This document shows, in pieces, positions 25,904-36,480 of a stretch of DNA of 64,000 nt (position 1 is its first letter; every line of letters begins with the position of its first letter). Origin of the DNA: Rhizobium glycinendophyticum (GTDB lineage Bacteria; Pseudomonadota; Alphaproteobacteria; Rhizobiales; Rhizobiaceae). Both the position numbers and the translations under genes were made by a program. A model generated the notes under the pieces. That model was given only the letters and a program-made list of their open reading frames with translations, was not told the DNA's origin and did no database searches. The stretch is from assembly GCF_006443685.1 (NCBI RefSeq), contig NZ_VFYP01000001.1, positions 1,550,001 to 1,614,000 on the forward strand, read 5' to 3'.

Positions 25904-25968
25904 TTCCAGGAAATATCAAGTCAAGGCCGTCTCTTAACGGTCGCCGTGGGTGATGCCCACGACAATGC

Positions 25969-26045
25969 GCGGGTGTAGCTCAGTCGGTTAGAGTGCCGGC
26001 CTGTCACGCCGGAGGTCGCGGGTTCGAGCCCCGTCACTCGCGCCA
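25969..26045 (+). tRNA. tRNA-Asp (anticodon GTC), copy 2
   Basis: Base-for-base identical to copy 1; identity also covers five bases upstream (AATGC), so an 82-nt unit is repeated at 25822-25903 and 25964-26045. The 60-bp spacer includes a hairpin CGTGGG/CCCACG (25945-25950/25956-25961), possibly a processing signal. No integrase or attachment-site signs are near. Confidence 0.97.
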
Positions 26046-26278
26046 CTTTATAACCGGAAAACTGTCGATACCTGCGGTCTTTGTGCACCGCGATGCGGAT
26101 TGCACGCGACAGGCTTTTTACCCGCTGGTAAGGTGCTCTTCGGTATCGAGTGAAAAGGCTTCCGCTGGACTTGCGCTGGCTGTCCGCCTGCGCTAACCAC
26201 GGCTCGTTGCAACTCTCTTTCGGCTTGTCGGCTCCGCCCTAAATGCTTCGTGGCATTAGAGACAAGCAGGGTGATATG

Positions 26279-26644
26279 ATGACTGAACTGCTCAGTTCCT
26301 ACCTTCCGATCGCCATCTTTATCGGTATTTCCCTCGTCATCGGCATCGCGCTTCTCGTGGCGCCGTTCGCCGTGGCCTACAAGGCGCCCGATTCGGAGAA
26401 GCTGTCGGCCTATGAGTGCGGCTTCAACGCGTTTGACGATGCGCGCATGAAGTTCGACATCCGCTTCTACCTGGTGTCGATTCTCTTCATCATCTTCGAC
26501 CTCGAAGTCGCCTTCCTGTTCCCCTGGGCAGTGTCCTTCAGTGCGGTTGGCTGGTTCGGCTTCTGGTCGATGATGGTTTTCCTTGGTGTTCTCACCATTG
26601 GCTTTGTCTATGAATGGAAGAAGGGGGCGCTCGAATGGGAGTGA
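26279..26644 (+). CDS. nuoA: NADH-quinone oxidoreductase subunit A
   Basis: A 121-residue membrane subunit with three helices; the loop between the first two has [38 protein letters not shown], whose Cys-containing ECG loop near the quinone site is conserved. It is the first gene of the complex I operon, which runs with short gaps to nuoN. Two adjacent ATG codons (26276, 26279) follow AGGGTGAT; the second gives the family N-terminus [11 protein letters not shown]. The 233-bp spacer 26046-26278 before it must hold the operon promoter, but I cannot identify it. The 3' end overlaps nuoB by 10 bases. Confidence 0.95.
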   Translation: MTELLSSYLPIAIFIGISLVIGIALLVAPFAVAYKAPDSEKLSAYECGFNAFDDARMKFDIRFYLVSILFIIFDLEVAFLFPWAVSFSAVGWFGFWSMMVFLGVLTIGFVYEWKKGALEWE

Positions 26645-27216
26645 TCCAGTCCGACGCCACGATGGTGGCTCCGCAGGCCAAGGGCATTATTGACCCCAAT
26701 ACGGGCAAGCCCATCGGCAGCGATGACCGTTTCTTCGGCGAGATCAACAATGAGCTCGCCGACAAGGGTTTTCTTGTCACTTCGACCGACGAGCTGATCA
26801 ACTGGGCTCGCACCGGTTCTCTGATGTGGATGACCTTTGGTCTGGCCTGCTGCGCCGTCGAAATGATGCAGCTGTCCATGCCGCGTTACGATGCCGAGCG
26901 TTTCGGCTTCGCCCCGCGCGCCTCACCGCGTCAGTCCGACGTCATGATCGTCGCCGGCACGCTGACCAACAAGATGGCACCCGCGCTGCGCAAGGTCTAC
27001 GACCAGATGCCCGAGCCGCGTTACGTCATCTCGATGGGCTCCTGCGCCAACGGTGGCGGTTACTACCACTATTCCTATTCCGTCGTGCGCGGTTGCGATC
27101 GTGTTGTGCCGGTCGACATCTATGTGCCGGGCTGTCCCCCCACGGCAGAAGCACTGCTTTACGGCGTGCTCCTGCTGCAGAAGAAGATCCGGCGTACCGG
27201 AACGATCGAGCGGTAA
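26635..27216 (+). CDS. nuoB: NADH-quinone oxidoreductase subunit B
   Basis: A 193-residue peripheral-arm subunit that binds the last iron-sulfur cluster N2 and passes electrons to quinone. The tandem cysteines of N2 appear in [13 protein letters not shown], the third in [21 protein letters not shown] and the fourth in [18 protein letters not shown] 26635 lies inside the nuoA end and follows AGGGGG; the upstream in-frame start at 26614 is rejected. Overlap with nuoA implies coupled translation. Confidence 0.97.
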   Translation: MGVIQSDATMVAPQAKGIIDPNTGKPIGSDDRFFGEINNELADKGFLVTSTDELINWARTGSLMWMTFGLACCAVEMMQLSMPRYDAERFGFAPRASPRQSDVMIVAGTLTNKMAPALRKVYDQMPEPRYVISMGSCANGGGYYHYSYSVVRGCDRVVPVDIYVPGCPPTAEALLYGVLLLQKKIRRTGTIER

Positions 27217-27234
27217 GGCGAAGGGACTGATAAC

Positions 27235-27837
27235 ATGAGTGAAGCCCTGAACGAGTTGGCATCCTACCTCGCAGAAATGCGTGGCGCCCTCATCGCTTCG
27301 AGCGAGATCCGCTTCGGCGAGCTGACGCTGACGGCGAAGTCGGAAAACCTGATTTCGCTCCTGACTTTCCTGCGCGACGACGTCCAGTGCGGCTTCGTCA
27401 ACCTGATCGATATTTGTGGGGCAGACTATCCGAAGCGCGAAGACCGCTTCGACGTGGTCTATCACCTCCTGTCGCCGCGTCAGAACCTGCGCATCCGCAT
27501 CAAGGTCGCGACCGGCGAGTTCAAGCCTGTGCCGTCCGCCTGCCCGGTTTTCCCGGGCGCCGACTGGTTCGAGCGCGAAACCTGGGACATGTACGGTATC
27601 CTGTTCACGGATCATCCGGACTTGCGCCGCATCCTGACGGACTACGGTTTCGAAGGGCATCCGCTGCGCAAGGACTTCCCGACGACCGGTTTCGTCGAGG
27701 TCCGCTACGACGACTCGGCCAAGCGCGTGGTCTACGAGCCCGTCGAACTGAAGCAGGAATTCCGCAGCTTCGACTTCCTCTCGCCTTGGGAGGGCACGGA
27801 CTATGTGCTGCCCGGCGATGAAAAAGCAGCAAAGTGA
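27235..27837 (+). CDS. nuoC: NADH-quinone oxidoreductase subunit C
   Basis: A 200-residue peripheral-arm (30-kDa type) subunit without cofactors, packing beside NuoD and NuoB. The signature [20 protein letters not shown] is intact, followed by the G-H-PLRKDFP motif. It is separate from nuoD, as in rhizobia, unlike the fused NuoCD of E. coli. The gene starts 18 bases after nuoB and ends 17 bases before nuoD. Confidence 0.96.
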   Translation: MSEALNELASYLAEMRGALIASSEIRFGELTLTAKSENLISLLTFLRDDVQCGFVNLIDICGADYPKREDRFDVVYHLLSPRQNLRIRIKVATGEFKPVPSACPVFPGADWFERETWDMYGILFTDHPDLRRILTDYGFEGHPLRKDFPTTGFVEVRYDDSAKRVVYEPVELKQEFRSFDFLSPWEGTDYVLPGDEKAAK

Positions 27838-27854
27838 GCGGAAGGGCAGGGACC

Positions 27855-29045
27855 ATGACTGAACACAACGTCCGCAACTTTAATATCAATTTTGGGCCTC
27901 AGCATCCGGCAGCCCATGGCGTTCTTCGCCTTGTTCTCGAGTTGGACGGTGAAATCGTCGAGCGTGTCGATCCGCATATCGGACTGCTCCATCGCGGCAC
28001 CGAAAAGCTGATCGAGACCAAGACCTATCTGCAGGCGCTGCCCTATTTCGATCGTCTCGACTATGTCGCGCCGATGAACCAGGAGCATGCCTATTCGCTG
28101 GCGGTCGAAAAGCTGCTCGACATCCAGATCCCGATCCGCGGCCAGCTCATCCGGGTGCTCTACTCGGAAATCGGCCGTATCCTCTCGCATCTTCTGAACG
28201 TCACAACGCAGGCCATGGACGTCGGTGCGCTGACGCCGCCGCTCTGGGGCTTCGAAGAGCGCGAAAAACTGATGGTGTTTTATGAGCGTGCCTCCGGTGC
28301 GCGCATGCACGCCGCCTATTTCCGTCCCGGTGGGGTTCACCAGGATCTGCCGCATGACCTCGTCGAGGACATCGGCAAGTGGTGTGATCAGTTCCCGGAA
28401 AAGCTGGATGACATCGACGACCTTCTGACCGGCAACCGCATCTTCAAGCAGCGAAACGTCGACATCGGCGTTGTCAGCCTTGAGGACTGCTGGGCCTGGG
28501 GCTTCTCCGGTGTCATGGTGCGCGGTTCGGGTGCTGCGTGGGATCTGCGTAAGTCGCAGCCGTACGAATGCTACGCCGATCTCGACTTCGACATCATGGT
28601 CGGCAAGAACGGCGATTGCTATGATCGCTACCTGATCCGCATGTTCGAAATGCGCGAGTCGGTGAAGATCATGAAGCAGTGCGTCAATCGTCTGCTGGGC
28701 GATGCCAAGACAGGTCCGGTTTCGTCTCTGGATGGCAAGGTCGTGCCGCCGAAACGTGGCGAGATGAAGCGCTCGATGGAAGGCTTGATCCACCACTTCA
28801 AGCTCTACACCGAAGGTTATCACGTGCCGGCAGGCGAAGTGTATGCCGCCGTTGAAGCGCCGAAGGGCGAATTCGGCGTCTACCTCGTCTCCGATGGCAC
28901 GAACAAGCCTTACCGCTGTAAGATCCGTGCGCCGGGTTATGCGCATCTGCAGGCCATGGATTTCATGTGCCGCGGCCATCAGCTGGCAGACGTATCCGCC
29001 ATCCTCGGCTCCCTCGACATCGTGTTCGGAGAAGTAGACCGCTGA
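27855..29045 (+). CDS. nuoD: NADH-quinone oxidoreductase subunit D
   Basis: A 396-residue 49-kDa-type subunit that forms most of the quinone-binding pocket with NuoB. Visible motifs are [23 protein letters not shown] near the N-terminus, [34 protein letters not shown], and the C-terminal [43 protein letters not shown] 27855 follows GGGCAGGGA. The TGA stop overlaps the next start codon (TGATG), coupling it to a small exported protein not normally counted as complex I. Confidence 0.97.
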   Translation: MTEHNVRNFNINFGPQHPAAHGVLRLVLELDGEIVERVDPHIGLLHRGTEKLIETKTYLQALPYFDRLDYVAPMNQEHAYSLAVEKLLDIQIPIRGQLIRVLYSEIGRILSHLLNVTTQAMDVGALTPPLWGFEEREKLMVFYERASGARMHAAYFRPGGVHQDLPHDLVEDIGKWCDQFPEKLDDIDDLLTGNRIFKQRNVDIGVVSLEDCWAWGFSGVMVRGSGAAWDLRKSQPYECYADLDFDIMVGKNGDCYDRYLIRMFEMRESVKIMKQCVNRLLGDAKTGPVSSLDGKVVPPKRGEMKRSMEGLIHHFKLYTEGYHVPAGEVYAAVEAPKGEFGVYLVSDGTNKPYRCKIRAPGYAHLQAMDFMCRGHQLADVSAILGSLDIVFGEVDR

Positions 29046-29290
29046 TGTTGAGAGCTTTCGCCGCAACCGTCCTCTGTCTTGCCGCCGCCACCTCTGTGGT
29101 GGCGCAGGACAATGACGCTGTTTCGACGAAGGCAACCGTGTCGATGGCCAAGCTGATCGAGCAGGGCTACGAGATCAAGAGTTCGTCCTGGACGGGATCG
29201 AAACTCTTCGTGTTTCTGCAGAAAGACAAGTCGGCCTATGCCTGCGAATTCGCCAATGTGACGAATACGCGGTGTGGTTCCATAAACTGA
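29045..29290 (+). CDS. Small exported protein inside the nuo operon, unknown function
   Basis: An 81-residue protein with a clear signal peptide ([21 protein letters not shown], cleavage after VVA about residue 20). The mature part has two cysteines (YACEF and TRCGSIN) that could form a disulfide, and a central MAKLIEQGYEIKSSSWTGSKLFVFLQKD, a pattern like small periplasmic beta-hairpin proteins. The start codon overlaps the nuoD stop, and nuoE begins 18 bases after its end, so it is co-expressed with complex I. I recognise no domain. It could be a periplasmic assembly helper or an unrelated passenger. Confidence 0.8.
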   Translation: MLRAFAATVLCLAAATSVVAQDNDAVSTKATVSMAKLIEQGYEIKSSSWTGSKLFVFLQKDKSAYACEFANVTNTRCGSIN

Positions 29291-29308
29291 GACAAGGCGT
29301 GAGGAAGT

Positions 29309-30442
29309 ATGTCCGTTCGTCGACTAGCCGAAGAGCAATTCCAGCCCGCAGCGTTTTCCTTCAACGCGGAAAACATCGCCTGGGCTGAGGCCACCATCCG
29401 CAAGTATCCGGCGGGCCGCCAGCAATCGGCGGTCATTCCGCTGTTGATGCGCGCGCAGGAGCAGGAAGGCTGGGTCACCAAGGCGGCGATCGAGTATGTC
29501 GGCGAAATGCTCGACATGCCCTTCATCCGCGTCTTAGAAGTTGCGACCTTCTACACCCAGTTCCAGCTGAAGCCGATCGGCACCCGCGCCCATATCCAGG
29601 TCTGTGGTACCACGCCCTGCATGCTGCGTGGCGCGGAAGATCTCATCCACGTCTGCAAGTCGAAGATCCATCCGGAACCGCTTCATCAGAATGCCGATGG
29701 CACTCTGTCCTGGGAAGAGGTCGAGTGTCAGGGCGCCTGCGTCAATGCACCGATGGTCATGATCTTCAAGGATGCCTACGAAGACCTGACGCCGACACAG
29801 CTCGAGCACATCATCGATCGCTTCGCCGCAGGCCGTGGCTCCGACATCAAGCCTGGTCCGCAGGTCGACCGTGTATTCTCCGCGCCAGTTGGTGGTCCGG
29901 TCACGCTGACGGATGCCATCGAGCCGATCCGCTTTGCTGATGCGCCGGCTCCGGACGTCGCTGCAGAAGCCTCGGTGCCGCCGGCCAATGCGGGCCGACC
30001 CGTCACCGATACGCCGGTCACCGATCCGAAGCTGAAGACGCCGGCGACCGACAAGAAGGGCGCTGCTGAAAATCTCAAAGTCAAGGGTGATAGCGCCGAT
30101 ACGGCGCGCCCCGTGAAGGAAACGGCTGCGGCACCGGTGGCATCTTCTGCCGTTGTCCTTGACGAGAAGAACCGTCCGGCCGGCATCGAGCGTCCTGCAA
30201 CGCCTGATGATCTCAAGATGATCTCGGGCGTCGGTCCGAAGATAGAGGCCACGCTGAACGGCCTCGGCATCTACACCTTCGAACAGATCGCCAAATGGAA
30301 GAAGGCGGAGCGCGAATGGGTGGATACCTACCTGAAGTTCTCCGGCCGCATCGAGCGGGACGACTGGGTCAAGCAGGCCAAGGCGCTCGCCAAGGGCGGC
30401 GAGGCGGAATACATCAAGGTCTTCGGCAAGAAGCCGCGTTGA
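29309..30442 (+). CDS. nuoE: NADH-quinone oxidoreductase subunit E with C-terminal helix-hairpin-helix extension
   Basis: A 377-residue protein, about twice the normal NuoE length. Residues 1-170 are the thioredoxin-like 24-kDa subunit that carries the 2Fe-2S cluster N1a, with ligands in [10 protein letters not shown] and [10 protein letters not shown]. After a Pro/Ala/Lys-rich linker (about 180-290), residues 296-370 form a helix-hairpin-helix-like module ([19 protein letters not shown] ... [15 protein letters not shown]). A module of the same length and pattern ends the protein at 31771-32535 in the same operon. Such extensions are known in alphaproteobacterial NuoE but their role is unclear. 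Confidence 0.94.
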   Translation: MSVRRLAEEQFQPAAFSFNAENIAWAEATIRKYPAGRQQSAVIPLLMRAQEQEGWVTKAAIEYVGEMLDMPFIRVLEVATFYTQFQLKPIGTRAHIQVCGTTPCMLRGAEDLIHVCKSKIHPEPLHQNADGTLSWEEVECQGACVNAPMVMIFKDAYEDLTPTQLEHIIDRFAAGRGSDIKPGPQVDRVFSAPVGGPVTLTDAIEPIRFADAPAPDVAAEASVPPANAGRPVTDTPVTDPKLKTPATDKKGAAENLKVKGDSADTARPVKETAAAPVASSAVVLDEKNRPAGIERPATPDDLKMISGVGPKIEATLNGLGIYTFEQIAKWKKAEREWVDTYLKFSGRIERDDWVKQAKALAKGGEAEYIKVFGKKPR

Positions 30443-30453
30443 GGGTTTAGGAT

Positions 30454-31758
30454 ATGTTGAAGGATCAGGATCGCATCTTTACCAATATCTACGGCCTCAA
30501 GGACAAGTCCCTGAAGGGGGCGATGTCGCGCGGCCATTGGGATGGTACGAAGCAGATCATCGAAAAGGGCCGGGACTGGATCATCAACGAGATGAAGGCG
30601 TCGGGCCTGCGTGGTCGTGGCGGCGCCGGCTTCCCGACGGGTCTCAAGTGGTCCTTCATGCCGAAGGAATCGGATGGCCGTCCGCATTATCTCGTCGTCA
30701 ATGCCGACGAATCGGAGCCCGGCACCTGCAAGGACCGCGAAATCATGCGCCACGATCCGCACACGCTGATCGAAGGCTGCGTCATCGCCGGTTTCGCCAT
30801 GGGTGCACACACGGCCTATATCTACGTTCGCGGCGAATACATGCGCGAACGCGAAGAGCTGCAGCGCGCCATTGACGAATGCTATGACGCCGGCATTCTC
30901 GGCACGAACAATAAGTGCGGCTGGGACTTCGACGTCTATGTCCATCACGGCGCCGGCGCCTATATCTGCGGCGAAGAAACCGCTCTGCTTGAAAGCCTTG
31001 AGGGCAAGAAGGGCCAGCCGCGTCTCAAGCCGCCTTTCCCGGCGAACATGGGCCTCTATGGCTGCCCGACCACGGTCAACAACGTCGAATCGATCGCCGT
31101 TGCCCCGACCATCCTGCGTCGTGGCGCCTCCTGGTTCTCGTCCTTCGGCCGTCCGAACAATGTCGGCACCAAGCTGTTCATGGTATCCGGCCACGTCAAC
31201 AAGCCCTGCACCTTCGAAGAGACCATGGGCCTGACTTTCCGCGAAATCATCGAAACCCATTGTGGCGGTATTCGCGGCGGCTGGGACAATCTGCTCGCGG
31301 TCATTCCGGGCGGTGCATCCTGCCCGGTCGTCAAGGGCGAAGACATGGCTGACGCGATCATGGACTTCGACGGCATGCGCGAGGTGAAGTCCTCCTTCGG
31401 CACCGGCGGCATGATCGTCATGGACAAGTCGACCGACATCATCAAGGCGATCTGGCGCATTGCGGCCTTCTTCAAGCATGAGAGCTGCGGCCAGTGCACG
31501 CCGTGCCGCGAAGGCACCGGCTGGATGATGCGCGTCGTCGAGCGCATGGTGAAGGGGAATGCCCAGAAGCGCGAAATCGACATGCTGCTGCAGGTTTCGA
31601 AGCAGGTCGAAGGGCACACGATCTGTGCGCTGGGTGATGCGGCAGCCTGGCCGATCCAGGGCCTGATCCGCAATTTCCGCCCGGAAATCGAAGCGCGCAT
31701 CGATCAGTACACGCGCAACGCGATCGCCCACGGGGTGGTCATGGAAGCGGCGGAATAA
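30454..31758 (+). CDS. nuoF: NADH-quinone oxidoreductase subunit F
   Basis: A 434-residue subunit that oxidises NADH through FMN and cluster N3. The glycine-rich FMN/NADH-binding motifs are [17 protein letters not shown] and [17 protein letters not shown]; the 4Fe-4S ligands are in [11 protein letters not shown] and a distal Cys in TICALGDAA. The gene starts 11 bases after nuoE, with GGATAT just before the ATG. With NuoE and NuoG it forms the NADH-dehydrogenase module in the cytoplasm. Confidence 0.98.
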   Translation: MLKDQDRIFTNIYGLKDKSLKGAMSRGHWDGTKQIIEKGRDWIINEMKASGLRGRGGAGFPTGLKWSFMPKESDGRPHYLVVNADESEPGTCKDREIMRHDPHTLIEGCVIAGFAMGAHTAYIYVRGEYMREREELQRAIDECYDAGILGTNNKCGWDFDVYVHHGAGAYICGEETALLESLEGKKGQPRLKPPFPANMGLYGCPTTVNNVESIAVAPTILRRGASWFSSFGRPNNVGTKLFMVSGHVNKPCTFEETMGLTFREIIETHCGGIRGGWDNLLAVIPGGASCPVVKGEDMADAIMDFDGMREVKSSFGTGGMIVMDKSTDIIKAIWRIAAFFKHESCGQCTPCREGTGWMMRVVERMVKGNAQKREIDMLLQVSKQVEGHTICALGDAAAWPIQGLIRNFRPEIEARIDQYTRNAIAHGVVMEAAE

Positions 31759-31770
31759 GGACGGATAGGA

Positions 31771-32535
31771 ATGGTGAGCGGTTCGGACAAAGAGGGAAAG
31801 GGCCGGCCGGGCGATCCGGCTGACGTTCCCCCCGTGTCCGACGCGACCGATCCACTGATGAACCCGGCGGCCGCTCTGGCCGCTGCGACGGCATTCGGCT
31901 TCGGCATGGCAGCCCAGATGAGCCGGTTTTTCCTCGGCTCCCTGCAGGGTGCCATGGACCTGACCGGAGAGCTTGCCCGCCAGCTGGAAGACGAGCGCAA
32001 GGCCAAGGAAGCCAGCACGGCGGCTGAGAAGGTTATGCAGCCGAAGGCGGAGGCGGTGACGGAAGAGGTAACGGCTGCACCCGCTGCGCCCGAGCCGAAG
32101 ACGGCAAATGCAGGCCCGTCGAAGGCTCAGCCGAAGACGGTTGCCAGACCGGCTGCGAAGGCCAAGGTCGAGGCGTCTAAGCCGCTGGCCAAGGCTGTGG
32201 CAAAGACGAAGGCGGCGAAGCAGCCGGTAGCGGTGATCGCGACGAAGGCGGTCGAGCCAGCCGAGACTGCGGCGCCCGCAAAGATGTTGAAGGCAGCGCC
32301 GGTCCGCAAGGCTGGCAAGGCCGACGACCTGAAACGGATCGACGGCATTGGGCCGAAGCTCGAGCAGGTGCTGAAGGGCAGGGGGATCACCCGCTTACAG
32401 CAACTGGCCGAGATGGAGCCGGAGGCGCTGGAGGGGCTGGACAGGGAGCTCGGGCTCGACGGTCGCACGCTGCGGGATGACTGGGCCGGTCAGGCCAGAC
32501 GTCTGGCAGGCGGTAAGGCCGCCACCGACAAGTAA
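31771..32535 (+). CDS. Unknown nuo-operon protein with helix-hairpin-helix C-terminus like NuoE
   Basis: A 254-residue protein between nuoF and nuoG. Residues 28-70 form a hydrophobic/amphipathic helix (AAALAAATAFGFGMAAQMSRFF) that could touch a membrane; 75-180 is an Ala/Lys/Pro-rich low-complexity linker; 185-250 is a helix-hairpin-helix module (DDLKRIDGIGPKLEQVLKG ... RDDWAGQARRLAGG). Hand alignment without gaps to the NuoE extension gives 25 identical residues of 54. Similar proteins are sometimes annotated as 'predicted 5' DNA nuclease' from the HhH, but no catalytic residues are visible. A complex I accessory or assembly role is the simplest inference. Confidence 0.85.
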   Translation: MVSGSDKEGKGRPGDPADVPPVSDATDPLMNPAAALAAATAFGFGMAAQMSRFFLGSLQGAMDLTGELARQLEDERKAKEASTAAEKVMQPKAEAVTEEVTAAPAAPEPKTANAGPSKAQPKTVARPAAKAKVEASKPLAKAVAKTKAAKQPVAVIATKAVEPAETAAPAKMLKAAPVRKAGKADDLKRIDGIGPKLEQVLKGRGITRLQQLAEMEPEALEGLDRELGLDGRTLRDDWAGQARRLAGGKAATDK

Positions 32536-32668
32536 TTTAGGGTTCGACGGCGCCGGCGCGTCTTTCGGACTGGGGACATTGAACGGGCGGCAAAACCCTG
32601 AGGGTTGGGTCGCCGGTGGAGCTGAAAGGCTCCGGAGATGCGCGAAAGCGTGAGGCAGGAAGGCGAAT

Positions 32669-34750
32669 ATGGCAAAGCTGAAGGTCGACGGTAAAGAGAT
32701 CGAGGTTCCGGATCATTTCACGCTGTTGCAGGCGTGTGAGGAAGCCGGCGCCGAAGTCCCGCGCTTTTGTTTCCATGAACGACTGTCGGTCGCTGGCAAT
32801 TGCCGGATGTGCCTCGTCGAAGTGAAGGGTGGGCCGCCGAAGCCGGCAGCCTCCTGCGCCATGGGCGTGCGCGACGTGCGCGGCGGCCCGAACGGGGAGC
32901 TTCCGGAAGTTTTCACCAACACGCCGATGGTCAAGAAGGCCCGCGAAGGCGTGATGGAATTCCTGCTGATCAACCACCCGCTGGATTGCCCGATCTGCGA
33001 CCAGGGCGGCGAATGCGACCTGCAGGACCAGGCTATGGCCTTCGGGATCGACAGCTCGCGTTACACCGAGAACAAGCGCGCCGTCGAAGACAAGTATATC
33101 GGACCGCTGGTCAAGACTGTGATGAACCGCTGCATTCACTGCACGCGCTGCGTCCGCTTCACCACCGAAGTCGCCGGTATCGCCGAACTCGGCCTGATCG
33201 GCCGTGGCGAAGACGCCGAAATCACAACCTATCTCGAGCAGGCGATGACGTCGGAGCTGCAGGGCAACGTTGTCGACCTCTGCCCGGTCGGCGCGCTGAC
33301 CTCCAAGCCCTTCGCCTTCACCGCCCGCCCCTGGGAACTCGGCAAAACCGAATCGATCGACGTCATGGACGCACTCGGTTCGGCAATCCGCGTCGATACC
33401 CGTGGCCGCGAAGTCATGCGCATCATGCCGCGCGTCAACGAGCAGATCAACGAAGAGTGGATCTCCGACAAGACCCGCTTCATCTGGGACGGCTTGAAGA
33501 CACAGCGTCTTGACCGCCCCTACGTGAAGAAGGATGGACGTCTACAGCCTGCTAGCTGGGCCGAAGCCTTCGCCGCCATCAAGTCGGCCGTCGCTTCGAC
33601 CTCCGCCGACAAGATCGGCGCCGTCGCCGGCGATCTCGCTTCCGTCGAAGAGATCTTCGCGCTGAAGTCGCTCGTCAACGCTCTGGGATCGACGAATACC
33701 GACTGTCGCCAGGATGGGACGGCAGTAGATCCGTCGCTCGGTCGCTCGACCTATCTCTTCAATACCTCCATCGAAGGCATCGAGGCTGCGGACGCGATCC
33801 TGATCGTCGGCGCCAACCCGCGTTACGAAGCGGCCGTGCTCAACGCCCGCATTCGCAAGCGCTGGCGCCGTGGTGGCCTGCCGATCGCGCTGATCGGTGA
33901 AGGTGGCGACCTGCGTTACCCTTACGATTACCTGGGCGCAGGCACCGATACCCTGGCTGATCTCGTTTCCGGCAAGAACAGCTTCGCCGAAACCCTGAAG
34001 GCCGCCAAGAACCCGCTGATCATCATCGGCCAGGGCGCTCTGTTGGGCGCTGACGGCGCCGCCGTGCTCGCCAATGCCGCCAAGCTCGCGCAGGATGTCG
34101 GTGCGCTCACCGAAGAGTGGAACGGCTTCTCCGTTCTCCACACGGCCGCATCGCGCGTCGGCGCACTCGATCTCGGCTTTGTGCCGGGGCAGGGGGCTGT
34201 TACGGCCGGCCAGATGCTGTCGTCGCTCGATGTTGTCTTCCTGCTCGGCGCAGACGAATTGGACTTCTCGACCAAGACCGCCAAGTGCGTCGTCTATATC
34301 GGCAGCCATGGTGACAACGGCGCGCATTTTGCCGACGTCATCCTGCCGGGCGCGACCTATACCGAAAAGTCGGGCACCTGGGTCAACACCGAAGGCCGCG
34401 TCCAGATGGGCAACCGCGCAGGTTTCGCGCCGGGCGAGGCTCGTGAAGACTGGGCGATCCTGCGCGCACTCTCGGACGTGCTCGGCAAGAAGCTGCCGTT
34501 TGATTCGCTCGCCCAGTTGCGCGTGAAGTTGTACGAAGCTTACCCGCATTTCGCCGAGATCGACGAAGTTGCGCCGGGCGCTGTTGCAGATATTGCTGCA
34601 CTGGCGAAAAAACCGGGCAAGTTGGGCAAGTCTGTGTTTGCGTCGCCGGTCAAAGACTTCTATTTGACGAACCCGATCGCGCGTGCTTCGGCCGTCATGG
34701 CTGAGTGCTCCGCATTGGCCCGCAACAATTTCAAGGCTGCGGCAGAGTAA
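32669..34750 (+). CDS. nuoG: NADH-quinone oxidoreductase subunit G
   Basis: A 693-residue 75-kDa-type subunit with several iron-sulfur clusters. The N-terminal 2Fe-2S ferredoxin domain has [21 protein letters not shown]; the His-Cys motif is [18 protein letters not shown]; the 4Fe-4S ligands appear in [12 protein letters not shown] and LCPVGAL. The rest is a molybdopterin-oxidoreductase-like fold that has lost the cofactor. ATG 32669 follows AGGAAGG. The 133-bp gap before it contains a GC-rich hairpin GACG/CGTC around GCGCCGGCG (32546-32562) with TTT after it, perhaps an attenuating or mRNA-stabilising structure within the operon. Confidence 0.97.
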   Translation: MAKLKVDGKEIEVPDHFTLLQACEEAGAEVPRFCFHERLSVAGNCRMCLVEVKGGPPKPAASCAMGVRDVRGGPNGELPEVFTNTPMVKKAREGVMEFLLINHPLDCPICDQGGECDLQDQAMAFGIDSSRYTENKRAVEDKYIGPLVKTVMNRCIHCTRCVRFTTEVAGIAELGLIGRGEDAEITTYLEQAMTSELQGNVVDLCPVGALTSKPFAFTARPWELGKTESIDVMDALGSAIRVDTRGREVMRIMPRVNEQINEEWISDKTRFIWDGLKTQRLDRPYVKKDGRLQPASWAEAFAAIKSAVASTSADKIGAVAGDLASVEEIFALKSLVNALGSTNTDCRQDGTAVDPSLGRSTYLFNTSIEGIEAADAILIVGANPRYEAAVLNARIRKRWRRGGLPIALIGEGGDLRYPYDYLGAGTDTLADLVSGKNSFAETLKAAKNPLIIIGQGALLGADGAAVLANAAKLAQDVGALTEEWNGFSVLHTAASRVGALDLGFVPGQGAVTAGQMLSSLDVVFLLGADELDFSTKTAKCVVYIGSHGDNGAHFADVILPGATYTEKSGTWVNTEGRVQMGNRAGFAPGEAREDWAILRALSDVLGKKLPFDSLAQLRVKLYEAYPHFAEIDEVAPGAVADIAALAKKPGKLGKSVFASPVKDFYLTNPIARASAVMAECSALARNNFKAAAE

Positions 34751-34762
34751 GGGCAGGAGACC

Positions 34763-35806
34763 ATGGATAATTTCGTTTCCACCTATGTATGGCCTGCGGC
34801 CATCATCGTCGGTCAGTCGCTGCTTCTGCTCGTCTGCCTGCTGGTGTTCATTGCCTACATCCTGCTCGCCGACCGCAAGATCTGGGCGGCTGTTCAGCTG
34901 CGACGTGGCCCGAACGTCGTCGGTCCCTGGGGGCTGTTCCAGTCCTTCGCCGACTTGTTGAAGTTCGTCTTCAAGGAGCCGATCATTCCGGCCGGCGCCA
35001 ACAAGGGCGTTTTCCTGCTGGCGCCGCTGGTCGCCGTGACGCTCGCGCTTGCGACCTGGGCCGTTATTCCGGTCAATGCGGGATGGGTGATCGCCAACAT
35101 CAATGTCGGCATCCTCTTCGTCTTCGCTGTCTCGTCGCTCGAAGTCTACGGCATCATCATGGGTGGCTGGGCTTCGAACTCGAAATATCCTTTCCTCGGG
35201 GCGCTCCGCTCTGCGGCCCAGATGGTGTCCTACGAAGTCTCGATGGGCTTCATCATCGTCACCGTGTTGCTTTGCGTCGGCTCGCTGAACCTCTCGGACA
35301 TCGTCATGGCCCAGACGGATGGTCTCGGCACGCGTCTCGGCCTGCCGGCCTCCTTCCTCGACTGGCACTGGCTCGCACTTTTCCCGATGTTCGTGGTCTT
35401 CTTCATCTCGGCATTGGCGGAAACCAACCGTCCGCCCTTCGACCTGCCGGAAGCCGAATCCGAACTCGTCGCCGGCTTCATGGTCGAGTACGGCTCGACG
35501 CCCTACATGATGTTCATGCTCGGCGAATACGCGGCCATCGTTCTGATGTGCTCGCTCACCACCATCCTCTTTCTCGGAGGCTGGCTGCCGCCGGTGGACA
35601 TCGCGATCCTGAACTGGGTGCCGGGCTTTATCTGGTTCGTTCTCAAGGCGGGCTTCGTCTTCTTCCTCTTCGCGATGGTGAAGGCATTCGTCCCGCGCTA
35701 CCGCTATGACCAGCTGATGCGTCTCGGCTGGAAGGTTTTCCTTCCGATCTCGCTCGCCATGGTCGTGATTACCGCATTCGTGCTGAAGCTGATGGGTTGG
35801 GCGTGA
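34763..35806 (+). CDS. nuoH: NADH-quinone oxidoreductase subunit H
   Basis: A 347-residue membrane subunit with eight helices that joins the quinone cavity to the proton-pumping arm. Conserved segments include [36 protein letters not shown] and the acidic loop [23 protein letters not shown], followed by [16 protein letters not shown]. It begins 12 bases after nuoG with GGAGACC before the ATG. Confidence 0.97.
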   Translation: MDNFVSTYVWPAAIIVGQSLLLLVCLLVFIAYILLADRKIWAAVQLRRGPNVVGPWGLFQSFADLLKFVFKEPIIPAGANKGVFLLAPLVAVTLALATWAVIPVNAGWVIANINVGILFVFAVSSLEVYGIIMGGWASNSKYPFLGALRSAAQMVSYEVSMGFIIVTVLLCVGSLNLSDIVMAQTDGLGTRLGLPASFLDWHWLALFPMFVVFFISALAETNRPPFDLPEAESELVAGFMVEYGSTPYMMFMLGEYAAIVLMCSLTTILFLGGWLPPVDIAILNWVPGFIWFVLKAGFVFFLFAMVKAFVPRYRYDQLMRLGWKVFLPISLAMVVITAFVLKLMGWA

Positions 35807-35845
35807 TGACGCCCGATCGCAACCTCAGCTGCATTGGAGAATAAG

Positions 35846-36334
35846 ATGGCAATTGCACAGGCTATCAATTCGCTCTTCCTGAAGGAGTTCGTCGGCGCGT
35901 TTTTCCTGTCGATGCGCTACTTCTTCAAGCAGAAGGCGACGATCAACTACCCGTTCGAAAAGGGCCCGGTTTCGGCGCGCTTTCGCGGTGAACACGCGCT
36001 GCGTCGCTATCCCAACGGGGAAGAGCGCTGCATCGCCTGCAAGCTGTGCGAGGCGATCTGTCCCGCCCAGGCCATTACCATCGAGGCTGGCCCGCGCCGA
36101 AACGACGGCACCCGCCGCACGGTGCGCTACGACATCGACATGGTGAAGTGCATCTATTGCGGTTTCTGCCAGGAAGCCTGCCCGGTCGATGCGATCGTCG
36201 AGGGACCGAACTTCGAGTTCGCCACCGAGACCCGCGAAGAACTGTACTTCGACAAGGCACGGCTTTTGGATAACGGCGACCGTTGGGAACGCGAGATCGC
36301 GCGCAACATCGCGATCGACGCACCGTATCGCTGA
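35846..36334 (+). CDS. nuoI: NADH-quinone oxidoreductase subunit I
   Basis: A 162-residue ferredoxin-like subunit with two 4Fe-4S clusters (N6a, N6b), ligated by [14 protein letters not shown] and [15 protein letters not shown]. The N-terminal amphipathic part lies along the membrane. The ATG at 35846 is used because TTGGAG four codons earlier is its Shine-Dalgarno sequence rather than a start. A 146-bp gap with a strong hairpin separates it from nuoJ. Confidence 0.97.
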   Translation: MAIAQAINSLFLKEFVGAFFLSMRYFFKQKATINYPFEKGPVSARFRGEHALRRYPNGEERCIACKLCEAICPAQAITIEAGPRRNDGTRRTVRYDIDMVKCIYCGFCQEACPVDAIVEGPNFEFATETREELYFDKARLLDNGDRWEREIARNIAIDAPYR

Positions 36335-36348
36335 TCCCTCCGGATCAC

Positions 36349-36379
36349 GTCCTGGCGGGACTTCCGCCTTCGCCAGGAC
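36349..36379. other. Strong intercistronic hairpin between nuoI and nuoJ
   Basis: GTCCTGGCG (36349-36357) and CGCCAGGAC (36371-36379) form a perfect 9-bp stem with a 13-nt loop, 14 bases after the nuoI stop; a short GATC/GATC-type stem (36333-36346) precedes it. No U-tract follows directly. It is the clearest RNA structure inside the operon and could set segmental mRNA stability or processing. Confidence 0.5.
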
Positions 36380-36480
36380 AACTCAGGTTTTGTAACGGGC
36401 ATGACGGTGGGGATACCGGCCATGCCTTATCGGGCGACGGGGCAGGGCCCACGTCCGGGGGAAGATGAAAAGGCACCACC

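Noticed and set aside
25413..26045. tRNA cluster as a genomic-island integration site
   Set aside because: No integrase, no direct-repeat att site and no compositional break; downstream is the nuo operon.
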